34,507 bases of DNA from the NCBI GenBank assembly GCA_015654985.1, contig JAATFW010000325.1, forward strand, positions 1-34,507. The letters are read 5' to 3'. This stretch comes from Sphingobacteriales bacterium. Lineage in GTDB: Bacteria; Bacteroidota; Bacteroidia; Sphingobacteriales; Sphingobacteriaceae. The notes beneath the pieces are model-generated. The model did not search any database and was not told the origin of the DNA. It saw nothing but the letters and a program-made list of their open reading frames with translations. Of the stretch, positions 25,608 to 33,785 are shown piece by piece (positions within the stretch are counted from its first letter, which is position 1; each line of letters begins with the position of its first letter). Position numbers and translations under genes: made by a program.

Positions 25608-26393
25608 ATGATTAATATACAACTATTAAAATCGTTTATTAAGCATAGGCTTAAAGGGAAGACCCGTCATGGAGTCCATTCCCCTTTTGTTTATCACTTA
25701 ATTGACCAGGTGATATATGATTTTAAATCCCGTAACGAATACGGCGGCATTGAACAATTACGCCATGATCTGCTTCATGATGAGCGGATCATACATATTA
25801 CTGATCTGGGTGCGGGATCGCATATTAACAACAGCAGGGAGAAACAGGTAAAACAACTGGCTGAAAATGCGTTGAAACCCAGGAAACTTGCACAACTCAT
25901 TTTTCGGTTAGCAAACGAATTCAAACCTCAGAATATTATAGAACTCGGAACGTGTCTCGGCTTAACAACTTCTTATCTTGCCAAAGCTGTGCCCGGTGCA
26001 AAAGTTATCAGTATAGAAGGTTGCCCTCAAACAGCAGCAGTTGCCAGAGAGAACCTAAACCGCATGAACCTTAATAACGTTACTGTGCTGACCGGTAATT
26101 TTGATGAGGTCTTTCCGGAGGTGGTGCGTCAGATTCCTTCGCTTGATCTGATTTTTGTGGATGGAAATCACCGGAAAGACGCTACTCTCCGCTATTTTAA
26201 CTGGTGCCTTCCTAAAGTGAACGGGGACACCCTGATGATATTTGATGATATTTACTGGAGCAAAGGAATGGAGGAAGCGTGGGAGGAAATTAAAAATCAT
26301 CCCCGGGTTACCGTTACTGTTGATCTTTTCTGGATCGGGCTGGTGTTTTTCAGAGAGGGACAGGTGAAGGAGCACTTTAGGGTTAGGTTTTGA
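25608..26393 (+). CDS. Class I SAM-dependent methyltransferase
   Basis: A 261-residue Rossmann-fold methyltransferase. The start at 25608 (MINIQLLKSFIKHRLKGK) suits relatives that begin shortly before the conserved TRHGVHSPFVY; an in-frame ATG at 25572 would add 12 residues and sits close to the predicted transcription start. Motif I is IIELGTCLGLTTSYLA, motif II VISIEGCPQTAAVA with the acidic residue for ribose binding, then LDLIFVDGNHRKDATLRYF and DTLMIFDDIYWS, as in O-methyltransferase-like (Methyltransf_24 type) proteins. Substrate unknown. It ends just before heptad patch D. Confidence 0.88.
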   Translation: MINIQLLKSFIKHRLKGKTRHGVHSPFVYHLIDQVIYDFKSRNEYGGIEQLRHDLLHDERIIHITDLGAGSHINNSREKQVKQLAENALKPRKLAQLIFRLANEFKPQNIIELGTCLGLTTSYLAKAVPGAKVISIEGCPQTAAVARENLNRMNLNNVTVLTGNFDEVFPEVVRQIPSLDLIFVDGNHRKDATLRYFNWCLPKVNGDTLMIFDDIYWSKGMEEAWEEIKNHPRVTVTVDLFWIGLVFFREGQVKEHFRVRF

Positions 26394-26397
26394 GGGG

Positions 26398-26439
26398 GAG
26401 AAAGCCGAAAGGAGAAAGGTTGAAAGTTGGAAGTTGAAG
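26398..26439. repeat. Heptad-repeat patch (D) after the methyltransferase
   Basis: Six 7-bp units follow the stop at 26393: GAGAAAG, CCGAAAG, GAGAAAG, then GTTGAAA-type (26419-26439). Unlike patches A-C, no complementary set is seen downstream. It lies between convergent genes. Confidence 0.65.
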
Positions 26440-26444
26440 GATGC

Positions 26445-26458
26445 TCCGACCTGTCGGA
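26445..26458. terminator. Short perfect palindrome
   Basis: TCCGACCTGTCGGA, with only two unpaired central bases, six bases after the heptad patch and between two convergent genes. The arms are GC-rich, but the loop is too small for a standard terminator and no T-run follows. It could equally be a protein-binding site. Confidence 0.25.
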
Positions 26459-26645
26459 ACGATTCTGAGCGAAATAGAAAGCAACCAAACATCCACGAAG
26501 TGCGGCAAAAGCCCGGTATTGTACCCCGTCTGTAAGGTAATTTCCAGAGATAAACACTCTCAGTGCAACACAATGCTACTTTTACAGATAGAAAGATTAC
26601 ATAAATAGTTCATTTTTGTTAATCCCCGTACCTTTCAGATTTACC

Positions 26646-27779
26646 TTAGAACGCTTCGGCGAGGGCCAGGTAGAATCCTGTTTGCCTTGCTTCCTGCGGG
26701 CGTTTCTCTCCAACAGCATAGTCCATGCGCAAAGTTAAACCGCGTGCCGGATCCAGAAAGTATCTTATGCCAGCTCCATAGTTGGGCTTAAGCTTCTTCA
26801 AACTGAATTCGCTGTTTCTGAATACAGAGCCTGTGCCTGCAAAACCGGCCAGGCCAAATCTTGTCATAAAGTGCCAGCGCAGTTCAGCATGGGCAGTTAA
26901 AAGGTTCTGGTCGCGGTAACGTCCTGTATAATATCCCCGCATTACCTGGTCGTTCCCCAGTTGAGGAAGAAGGTAAAAAGGCAGGTCATTGCCCTGAATG
27001 GTTTGGTAATTTATATTGAATCCTAAAGATGTTTCAGGCGAAAGTTCATTAAACTGACGGAAATCGGCCCTGATCAGACTGCCTGTGAAATTTCCGGAAC
27101 CCATTAGATGGGGCGCATATGAATAATTGAGCTTCAGGTAGCTGCCCTTTGTTGTGTATGTGTTGGTATTCCGGCTGTCGAATATCGCTGATAAACCAAC
27201 GTAGAGTACTCTGCCTCCCTCTTTGCCATAAATCTTTTCCGCCCCGTATAATCCTCCGGGCTCTTTGTCTTTATAAGAATAGTTTTCATATCCTGCATTT
27301 ATTCCGGCATAGATACTCTTTCCAATAAGCTTTTCTGCCTCTGCGGTGATTGTCAGCAGGGTTTGTCCCAGGGGATCTTCATCGGCTTTATGTGTGCTGT
27401 CGCCAATCCCATAAAAATTAAACGGAAAATTTTTATACCTGAAAGCCCCTGAATAGTGATAGCGGTTTCCCGGCGTCCAGATATCGGGTTTAAGGACGAA
27501 ATTCGACTGGCTTTTTGTGGTAAAGGTTATAATACCATTAATGGCCGAACTGCGGGTAATGGTGTCAGTTTTACTGGTATAGAACGAGGTAATAAAGATG
27601 GCGCCCATTTCAAGCCCTGTTTCCTGTGCATAAGCAACAGCCGGAAGTGGAATAAAACTTATTCTACGGCTTGTGTCGCTTGTGCCTGATAAAAATTTCT
27701 TTATCAGCTTTTTTTGGGCAAAGGTATTTCCCGTTAAAGAAAGCATTATGCAAATCAGCCGGATCGTTACATTTTTCAT
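26646..27779 (-). CDS. BamA/TamA-type (Omp85 barrel) outer-membrane protein
   Basis: A 377-residue protein with a signal peptide (cleavage about residue 21, after NTFA). The start is ATG 27779; a GTG at 27785 is less likely. The mature part is a beta-barrel related to the bacterial surface-antigen (D15/Omp85) C-terminal domain. Signs are strands such as VLYVGLSAIFDSRNTN, the loop-6-like QVMRGYYTGRYRDQN (in place of the VRGF motif) and the late GAGIRYFLDPARGLTLRMDYAVG. It has no POTRA domains, so it is a stand-alone barrel, a form common in Bacteroidota and of unknown cargo. A TATCTTCG element is close to the start. Confidence 0.85.
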   Translation of the reverse strand: MKNVTIRLICIMLSLTGNTFAQKKLIKKFLSGTSDTSRRISFIPLPAVAYAQETGLEMGAIFITSFYTSKTDTITRSSAINGIITFTTKSQSNFVLKPDIWTPGNRYHYSGAFRYKNFPFNFYGIGDSTHKADEDPLGQTLLTITAEAEKLIGKSIYAGINAGYENYSYKDKEPGGLYGAEKIYGKEGGRVLYVGLSAIFDSRNTNTYTTKGSYLKLNYSYAPHLMGSGNFTGSLIRADFRQFNELSPETSLGFNINYQTIQGNDLPFYLLPQLGNDQVMRGYYTGRYRDQNLLTAHAELRWHFMTRFGLAGFAGTGSVFRNSEFSLKKLKPNYGAGIRYFLDPARGLTLRMDYAVGEKRPQEARQTGFYLALAEAF

Positions 27780-27900
27780 TCGCACGAAGATAAACAGATA
27801 TAAGTAAGTTTTAAAGCCGGTAGAAAGCCCGGGACCCTCAGTAAGAAGAAATAAAAAGGGACAATTAATTCAGGTGGTACAGGTAAATTCTATACAGTTT

Positions 27901-27929
27901 TTGTTTTAAATAAAGGAATAGTAGGTTTG
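27901..27929 (+). promoter_or_regulatory. Promoter of the LacI-type regulator
   Basis: TTG (27901-27903, within a T-run) and TAGGTTTG (27922-27929) with an 18-nt spacer. Transcription would start near 27936, a leader of about 36 nt before the ATG at 27972. Confidence 0.45.
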
Positions 27930-27971
27930 CATGAGGCCCATCATGAAAAAGCGTAACAGGGCCAGAAAGCA

Positions 27972-29039
27972 ATGGAAAACAAGCTTGTTCGGATTAAAGA
28001 TATAGCGGAAAAAGCAAATGTATCAACAGGTACAGTTGACAGGGTACTGCATAACAGGGGCAGAGTGTCTGCCGATGTAAAGGAACGGATCCAGAAAATA
28101 ATTACAGAAATGAATTATGAGCCGAATTACAGCGCCCGTGCGCTTGGCTCAAATAAAATATATTCTGTCGCTGCATTAATTCCTGACTATACTTACGATC
28201 CTTATTGGTTCGATCCTAAAAGCGGCATTGATAAGGCCGTGAAAGAACTTAAGCAATATGGTATTACTGTTACACAGTTTCAGTTTATCCCAGATAATGT
28301 AGATTCATTTAACCAAAAGGCTGAAGAATTATCTAAAATGAAGCCTGACGGCATCCTGCTTGCCCCGATTTTTTATAAAGAAACGCTGCCTTTCCTGGAA
28401 AGATGGAAGAAACTAAAAATACCTTTTGTGATCTTTAACACCCAGATCGAGGATTACAACCCCCTTAGTTATATAGGCCAGGACTCTTATCAAAGTGGTG
28501 TTCTGGCCGCACGCCTTTTTCATTATGGGCATCCTGATCCTTGTTCGGTGCTTCTTGCGCACATTGATGAGGATATAAGCAATTCTGCACACCTTTTAAA
28601 GAAAGAGCAGGGATTCAGGGCTTATTTTGAGCAGAACCATCTTTCAGAGAACTACATTATCCGCCGGGTAGAACTTCAAAGACGTGATTATCTGGCCTTT
28701 ATGAAGCAACTTGATAGCATTATTGAGAATAATGCAGAGCTTAAATGTATTTATGTTACTACATCTAAAGGGTATGAGATTGCGGATTACCTGGAAGAAA
28801 GGAATATAAAAGGAATAAATGTTATTGGATATGATCTGGTACCCAGGAACATTTATTTTATAAATACAGGGCTTATCAGTTTTGTAATTAATCAGCATCC
28901 CCGTGGCCAGGGATACTGGGGAATCCACCATCTTGCTGATCATCTTGTATTTAAAAAAAAGGTGCCCGCCGTTAAATATCTTCCCCTTGATATTATCACC
29001 AAAGAAAACCTGAATTATTATTTAAACGAAGAGATATAA
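27972..29039 (+). CDS. LacI-family transcriptional regulator
   Basis: A 355-residue DNA-binding repressor or activator. N-terminal helix-turn-helix and hinge: VRIKDIAEKANVSTGTVDRVLHNRGRVSADVKERIQKIITEMNYEPNY (about 6-53). The hinge helix region (ARALGS) follows. The rest is a periplasmic-binding-protein-like sensor (about 65-340) of the sugar-binding type with DGILLAPIFY and VIGYDLVPRNI. The next gene, nagB, starts 222 bp downstream in the same direction with its own promoter and a palindrome suited to a LacI-type protein, so control of the amino-sugar operon by glucosamine- or GlcNAc-derived signals is the likely role (inference). Confidence 0.92.
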   Translation: MENKLVRIKDIAEKANVSTGTVDRVLHNRGRVSADVKERIQKIITEMNYEPNYSARALGSNKIYSVAALIPDYTYDPYWFDPKSGIDKAVKELKQYGITVTQFQFIPDNVDSFNQKAEELSKMKPDGILLAPIFYKETLPFLERWKKLKIPFVIFNTQIEDYNPLSYIGQDSYQSGVLAARLFHYGHPDPCSVLLAHIDEDISNSAHLLKKEQGFRAYFEQNHLSENYIIRRVELQRRDYLAFMKQLDSIIENNAELKCIYVTTSKGYEIADYLEERNIKGINVIGYDLVPRNIYFINTGLISFVINQHPRGQGYWGIHHLADHLVFKKKVPAVKYLPLDIITKENLNYYLNEEI

Positions 29040-29099
29040 GTTCTTTGTTCAATAATTAACTGGTTTTTGAATCCAGTGGTGTTTGCGCTAACGCATGAC

Positions 29100-29115
29100 G
29101 TGTGTGCGCCTACAC
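29100..29115. promoter_or_regulatory. Candidate operator upstream of the nag operon
   Basis: GTGTGTGCGCCTACAC is a 16-bp imperfect palindrome of form GTGTnnGCGCnnACAC (12 of 16 positions symmetrical) with a central CpG, as LacI-family operators have. It ends two bases before the -33 TTG at 29118. Another short palindrome, TGCGCTAACGCA (29084-29095), lies beside it. Assignment to the adjacent regulator is inferred. Confidence 0.5.
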
Positions 29116-29117
29116 TA

Positions 29118-29147
29118 TTGTTTTTTTAAAAAGAATCAGTATATTTG
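29118..29147 (+). promoter_or_regulatory. nag operon promoter
   Basis: TTG (29118-29120), 19 nt, TATATTTG (29140-29147): a full match to the Bacteroidota consensus. The predicted start near 29154 leaves a leader of about 107 nt before nagB, long compared with most genes here. Confidence 0.65.
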
Positions 29148-29260
29148 AATTTATAATAAGCAGGCAGGAGTAAATCGGATTACGCCCATGTTTATACAGC
29201 TAAATAACTATAAGAATAGCAAAGGGAGAAGTTATCCCTTAAATCATAAAAATCAATAAC

Positions 29261-31180
29261 ATGTCGAGATTAAATTTATTAGAAGAGACCCGTTATGAAA
29301 AACTACCGGTAAGCGTATATCCTGATCCGGTAAAGGCGTCCATATCAGTAGCAAAAAGGATTGCAGAATTAATAAAGGATAAGCAGTCAAAGGAAGAGAC
29401 GACTGTTTTAGGACTGGCTACCGGTGCAACCCCTGTAAGGGTTTATGCAGAACTCGTAAGGATGCATAAGGAAGAGGGCCTCAGCTTTAAGAATGTCGTT
29501 ACATTTAACCTGGATGAGTACTATCCGATGCATCCTGAGGCAGCTCAGAGCTATGTTACCTTCATGAAGGAGAACCTGTTCAATCATATCGACATCGACC
29601 CTAAAAATGTACATATACCCGATGGCACCCTGAGCCAGGAAGATATTGCCACCTATTGTCTGGAATATGAGCGGCAGATCAGCTCTTATGGAGGGCTGGA
29701 TCTGCAGATACTGGGTATAGGAAGAACAGGTCACATCGGTTTTAATGAACCTGGATCTGCACCAAATTCAGGGACACGCCTTGTTACCCTTGATGATCTG
29801 ACGAGAAGAGATGCTTCTTATGATTTTGGAGGTAAAGAAAATGTTCCTACCAAAGCAATAACAATGGGGATAGGGACCATTTTCAAAGCCCGCGAAATTA
29901 TCCTGATGGCCTGGAATCAAAAGAAGGCAGAGATCGTAAAAAAAGCAGTAGAGGGAGAAATATCTTCTGAGGTTCCTGCTACATACCTTCAACTGTCGGA
30001 CAAGGTAGAATTTGTGCTTGATGCGGATGCTGCTTCTGAACTTACCAGATTTAATACTCCATGGCTGGTTAAAGACTGTCACTGGGATGAGAAGCTTATC
30101 AAGAAAGCGGTTATATGGCTGGCCAAAACTTTAGACAAGCCGATCCTGAAACTTACCGAAGAAGATTATAACAACCACGGGATGGCGCAGCTCGCCACAG
30201 AACAGGGGCCGGTATATAATATTAACATTCATATTTTCAATAAAGTTCAGCATACTATAACAGGCTGGCCGGGAGGAAAGCCCGATGCTGATGACAGCCA
30301 GCGGCCTGAACGGGCAGAACCGGCAAAAAAGAGAAGTATCATCTTTTCTCCGCATCCTGATGATGATGTGATCTCAATGGGGGGAACTTTTATTCGTTTG
30401 GCCGACCAGGGGCATGATGTGCATGTGGCGTATCAGACTTCAGGGAATACTGCAGTATGGGATGAGGAGGTACTCCGGTTTACCGAATTTGCGATAGATT
30501 TCAGTGTAATTCAGGGACAGGACCCAAAAGGACTGGAAGATCTGTATGAAAGTATGCGCAGCTTTATGACTGCAAAGCAGCCTAATCAGCCGGATACCGA
30601 AGAGATCAGGACAATCAAAGGCCTGATAAGGAAAGGAGAGGCTACCGCCGGTGCCCGTTTTGCAGGTTTGCCGGACGATCATATTCATTTTCTCGATCTG
30701 CCTTTTTACGACAGAATGAAGGTTCAGAAGAAAATAGATTATGAAGATGATATCCGGATTGTAATGGAGCTTCTTCAGGCGGTAAAGCCGCAGCAGGTTT
30801 TTGCAGCCGGCGACTTTGCTGATCCTCACGGCACTCATAAAGTATGCTTTGATATTATTCTGGAGGCCCTTACCCGCTTAAAAGCAACCGAAGAATGGGT
30901 TAAAGACTGCTGGCTTTGGCTATACCGCGGGGCATGGCATGAGTTTGAGATCCACGAGATCGAAATGGCTGTACCTTTGTCTCCTCAGGAAGTTGAAAGA
31001 AAGCGCCTGGCTATTTTCAAACATCAGTCGCAAAAAGACCTTCCTGTTTTCCCTGGCGACGATGCCAGAGAATTCTGGGTAAGGGCGGAAGACCGGAACC
31101 GTGAAACTGCCCGCGCTTATGATCAGCTCGGTCTTGCAGAATATGAAGCGATGGAAGCTTTTATAAGATGGAGATTTTAA
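29261..31180 (+). CDS. nagB: Glucosamine-6-phosphate deaminase fused to a LmbE/PIG-L domain
   Basis: A 639-residue two-domain protein. Residues about 1-280 are NagB, which turns glucosamine 6-phosphate into fructose 6-phosphate and ammonia: VLGLATGATPVRVY, FNLDEYY (Asp85), LGIGRTGHIGFNEPGS (His158, Glu163). After a linker, residues about 358-630 form a LmbE/PIG-L-type de-N-acetylase domain with the zinc motif PHPDDD (364-369) and a second HxxH-type motif in FADPHGTHK. The zinc ligands appear intact, so the C-terminal half may remove an acetyl group from a GlcNAc derivative. That would put deacetylation and deamination in one chain, which is inference. Bacteroidota commonly carry this long form. 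It is first in the operon. Confidence 0.93.
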   Translation: MSRLNLLEETRYEKLPVSVYPDPVKASISVAKRIAELIKDKQSKEETTVLGLATGATPVRVYAELVRMHKEEGLSFKNVVTFNLDEYYPMHPEAAQSYVTFMKENLFNHIDIDPKNVHIPDGTLSQEDIATYCLEYERQISSYGGLDLQILGIGRTGHIGFNEPGSAPNSGTRLVTLDDLTRRDASYDFGGKENVPTKAITMGIGTIFKAREIILMAWNQKKAEIVKKAVEGEISSEVPATYLQLSDKVEFVLDADAASELTRFNTPWLVKDCHWDEKLIKKAVIWLAKTLDKPILKLTEEDYNNHGMAQLATEQGPVYNINIHIFNKVQHTITGWPGGKPDADDSQRPERAEPAKKRSIIFSPHPDDDVISMGGTFIRLADQGHDVHVAYQTSGNTAVWDEEVLRFTEFAIDFSVIQGQDPKGLEDLYESMRSFMTAKQPNQPDTEEIRTIKGLIRKGEATAGARFAGLPDDHIHFLDLPFYDRMKVQKKIDYEDDIRIVMELLQAVKPQQVFAAGDFADPHGTHKVCFDIILEALTRLKATEEWVKDCWLWLYRGAWHEFEIHEIEMAVPLSPQEVERKRLAIFKHQSQKDLPVFPGDDAREFWVRAEDRNRETARAYDQLGLAEYEAMEAFIRWRF

Positions 31181-31185
31181 TTATC

Positions 31186-31204
31186 AGTGCTTTACATTAG
31201 CACT
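31186..31204 (+). promoter_or_regulatory. Hairpin between nagB and the transporter gene
   Basis: Perfect 6-bp stem AGTGCT (31186-31191) with AGCACT (31199-31204), 7-nt loop, starting 6 bp after the nagB stop and followed by TTTT. It resembles a weak intra-operon terminator or a 3'-end stabiliser that would set nagB apart from the downstream genes. Confidence 0.4.
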
Positions 31205-31296
31205 TTTCAGAGATCTTAATCAGGACAGGAATTGTGGATCGAAAGAAGATTGGGATATTTTAATTAAATAATTTTAAATAGAAAATATAAAAGCAA

Positions 31297-32607
31297 ATGG
31301 CAACATCTTCTGTCCTTAATAATGAGCCGGTAAAAAAAGCCGGATTAAATCCGATTATAATCATCGGCGCATTGTTTTTCATTTTTGGGTTTTTAACATG
31401 GCTGAACGGGACCCTGATCCCTTATCTAAAGATAGCATGTCAGTTAACTTCCGACACGCAGTCGTATTTAGTAGCAACATCCTTTTTTATTGCCTATACC
31501 GTGATGGCGCTGCCCTCATCCTGGGTATTGAAAAAGACCGGATATAAAAAAGGAATGGCCATAGGTTTAATGGTCATGGCAGTTGGTGCCGTAATTTTTA
31601 TTCCGGCTGCAAAAGTCCGTAGTTTTGACTTGTTTTTAGTAGGCTTATTTGTTATCGGAACAGGACTTGCCTTGTTGCAAACAGCTTCCAACCCTTATGC
31701 TGCAATTTTAGGCCCTCACGAAAGCGCTGCAAAGCGCATCAGTATTATGGGCATTTGCAATAAAATAGCAGGGATTCTGGCGGGCCTGATTTTTGGATAT
31801 ATCGCATTAAAGGATGCCGATGGGTTTGAGAAGAACCTGATGCAGATGTCTGCAGATGCAAAAAATGCTGCTCTCGATGAGCTGGCATCCCGGGTTATTA
31901 TCCCGTATACAGTCATCGCTGTTATGCTGGTAATACTTGCTTTTGTTGTTCTTAAATCTTCATTGCCTGATATAAGCGATGATGATACATCTGAGGCAGA
32001 AATATCGCCAACGGCTCATAAGAAAACCAGCGTATTTCAGTTTCCGCATTTGCTTCTGGGAGTATTAACGCTTTTTCTGTATGTCGGTGTTGAAGTAATG
32101 GCAGGTGATACGATTATCAGCTATGGGAAGGCCATAGGCATTCCGTTATCGACCGCCCGTTTCTTTACTCAGGGAACTCTGGCGTGTATGCTGGTTGGAT
32201 ACATTATCGGAATAGTGGCCATGCCTAAATACCTCTCGCAGGAAAAGGCCCTTCAGATATGTGCAGTACTTGGAGTGCTGTTTACTGTTCTGGCTGTAAT
32301 CACAACAGGTTATGCTTCCATCATGTTTATCGCCCTTCTTGGGTTAGCCAATTCGTTAATGTGGCCTGCTATCTTCCCTTTGGCTATCAAAGGTCTGGGA
32401 CGGTTTACAAAAACAGCGTCCGCCTTTTTAATTATGGCAATAGCGGGCGGGGCCATTCTCCCTTTGTTATACGGAGCTATATCCGAGAAACTTGCTGTAA
32501 GCCTTGGGAAGGCAGAAGGTGCAACCATGGCCTATTCCATCATGATTCCCTGCTATCTCTTTATTTTATACTATGCCGTAAAGGGACATAAAGTTAAAGC
32601 AGAATAA
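31297..32607 (+). CDS. Sugar MFS transporter (FucP/NagP-like)
   Basis: A 436-residue inner-membrane permease of the FHS branch of the major facilitator superfamily (fucose, glucose/galactose and GlcNAc porters). About 12 hydrophobic segments are visible. The first carries the FHS-type FFIFGFLTWLNGTLIPYLK, and segment 4 has GTGLALLQTASNPYAAILGP, also a family signature. A charged loop in the middle (about 225-245) separates the two six-helix halves. Its place after nagB and before a sugar kinase suggests import of GlcNAc or a related amino sugar, as for NagP. The exact sugar is not shown. Confidence 0.92.
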   Translation: MATSSVLNNEPVKKAGLNPIIIIGALFFIFGFLTWLNGTLIPYLKIACQLTSDTQSYLVATSFFIAYTVMALPSSWVLKKTGYKKGMAIGLMVMAVGAVIFIPAAKVRSFDLFLVGLFVIGTGLALLQTASNPYAAILGPHESAAKRISIMGICNKIAGILAGLIFGYIALKDADGFEKNLMQMSADAKNAALDELASRVIIPYTVIAVMLVILAFVVLKSSLPDISDDDTSEAEISPTAHKKTSVFQFPHLLLGVLTLFLYVGVEVMAGDTIISYGKAIGIPLSTARFFTQGTLACMLVGYIIGIVAMPKYLSQEKALQICAVLGVLFTVLAVITTGYASIMFIALLGLANSLMWPAIFPLAIKGLGRFTKTASAFLIMAIAGGAILPLLYGAISEKLAVSLGKAEGATMAYSIMIPCYLFILYYAVKGHKVKAE

Positions 32608-32633
32608 AGTTTTCACGAGGTATATATTTAAAA

Positions 32634-33758
32634 ATGAAAAGTCAATACAGTGACGGGGAAATATTGGAGATCCTGTCTTATTTTTCGATTGAGGGTTCCG
32701 TCGCTTCCATAAAAGCTTTTGGATCAGGACATATCAATTCAACGTTTTACGTTAAAAATGAAGATAAGAAGAGTCCTGATTATTTGCTGCAGAAGATCAA
32801 TCATAACGTCTTTAAAAATGTTCCCGGATTGATTGAAAATATAATCCATGTAACCGGTCACTTAAAAAAGAAGCTGGAGGATATTCCCGGGGCCGAACCG
32901 GACAAGGAGGTGTTGACCCTTATCCCTGCGAAGGATGGCAGATTCTATGCTGCTGACAAATTTGGCAGCTTCTGGCGCATGTATTATTTCATCAGCGATA
33001 CCAATAGCTACGATCAGGTAGAAACCTCGAAACAGGCTTATGAAACTGGAAAAGCTTTTGGGCGGTTTCAGAAATTACTGGCCGATCTTGATGCCGGGCT
33101 TCTTTGCGAAACAATTCCGGATTTTCATAATATCGAAGTGCGGCTTCTGCAACTGAAGGCAGCTATTGATGCTGATCCGCTTGGAAGGGTAGAAGAAGTG
33201 GTTCCCATAATTGATTTTATCGATGAAAGAGCTTTGCAAATGGGTTCAGTTCTGCGGTTGGGACGCGAAGGAAAGCTGCCTCTCCGTATTATCCATTATG
33301 ATACCAAGCTGAATAATGTTTTGCTCAATAAAAATGACGAGGTACAGTGCGTGATTGACCTCGATACTGTCATGCCCGGATATGTAGCCTACGATTTCGG
33401 CGATGCAATCCGTACGATCATTAATACGGCAACTGAAGACGAAAAGGAGCTTACAAAGATTGACTTAAATATTCCTCTCTTTGAAGCTTATACAGAAGGA
33501 TATTTTGCTGAAGCCTGCAGCTTCTTAACCAGTAACGAGGTTGAGTCTTTAGGAAGGGGAGTGTTACTGTTGCCATATATGCAAACAGTTCGTTTTTTAA
33601 CCGACTATATCCAGGGCGATACCTATTATAAAATCCATTTCCCCGGTCACAATCTGCAGCGTACTCTTGCGCAAATGCAGCTTCTTAAAAAATTGGAACA
33701 GAATTACAGCATACTGGAAGGAATAATAAATGAAGTTGCCACAGGTGCTCATAAATAG
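32634..33758 (+). CDS. APH-fold sugar kinase, NahK-like
   Basis: A 374-residue phosphotransferase of the aminoglycoside phosphotransferase/choline-kinase fold. The catalytic loop is HYDTKLNN (His221, Asp223) and the metal-binding IDLDT has Asp242 and Asp244. The pattern around FGRFQKLLADLDAGLLCETIPDFHN and IIHYDTKLNNVLL resembles N-acetylhexosamine 1-kinase (NahK/LnpB), which makes GlcNAc-1-P or GalNAc-1-P. With the transporter, it could supply phosphorylated amino sugar to NagB, though NagB needs the 6-phosphate. A GlcNAc 6-kinase activity is the alternative; only assay can tell. It starts 26 bp after the transporter stop. Confidence 0.85.
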   Translation: MKSQYSDGEILEILSYFSIEGSVASIKAFGSGHINSTFYVKNEDKKSPDYLLQKINHNVFKNVPGLIENIIHVTGHLKKKLEDIPGAEPDKEVLTLIPAKDGRFYAADKFGSFWRMYYFISDTNSYDQVETSKQAYETGKAFGRFQKLLADLDAGLLCETIPDFHNIEVRLLQLKAAIDADPLGRVEEVVPIIDFIDERALQMGSVLRLGREGKLPLRIIHYDTKLNNVLLNKNDEVQCVIDLDTVMPGYVAYDFGDAIRTIINTATEDEKELTKIDLNIPLFEAYTEGYFAEACSFLTSNEVESLGRGVLLLPYMQTVRFLTDYIQGDTYYKIHFPGHNLQRTLAQMQLLKKLEQNYSILEGIINEVATGAHK

Positions 33759-33785
33759 TAATAATAAAATAATAAACAGGGTAGT

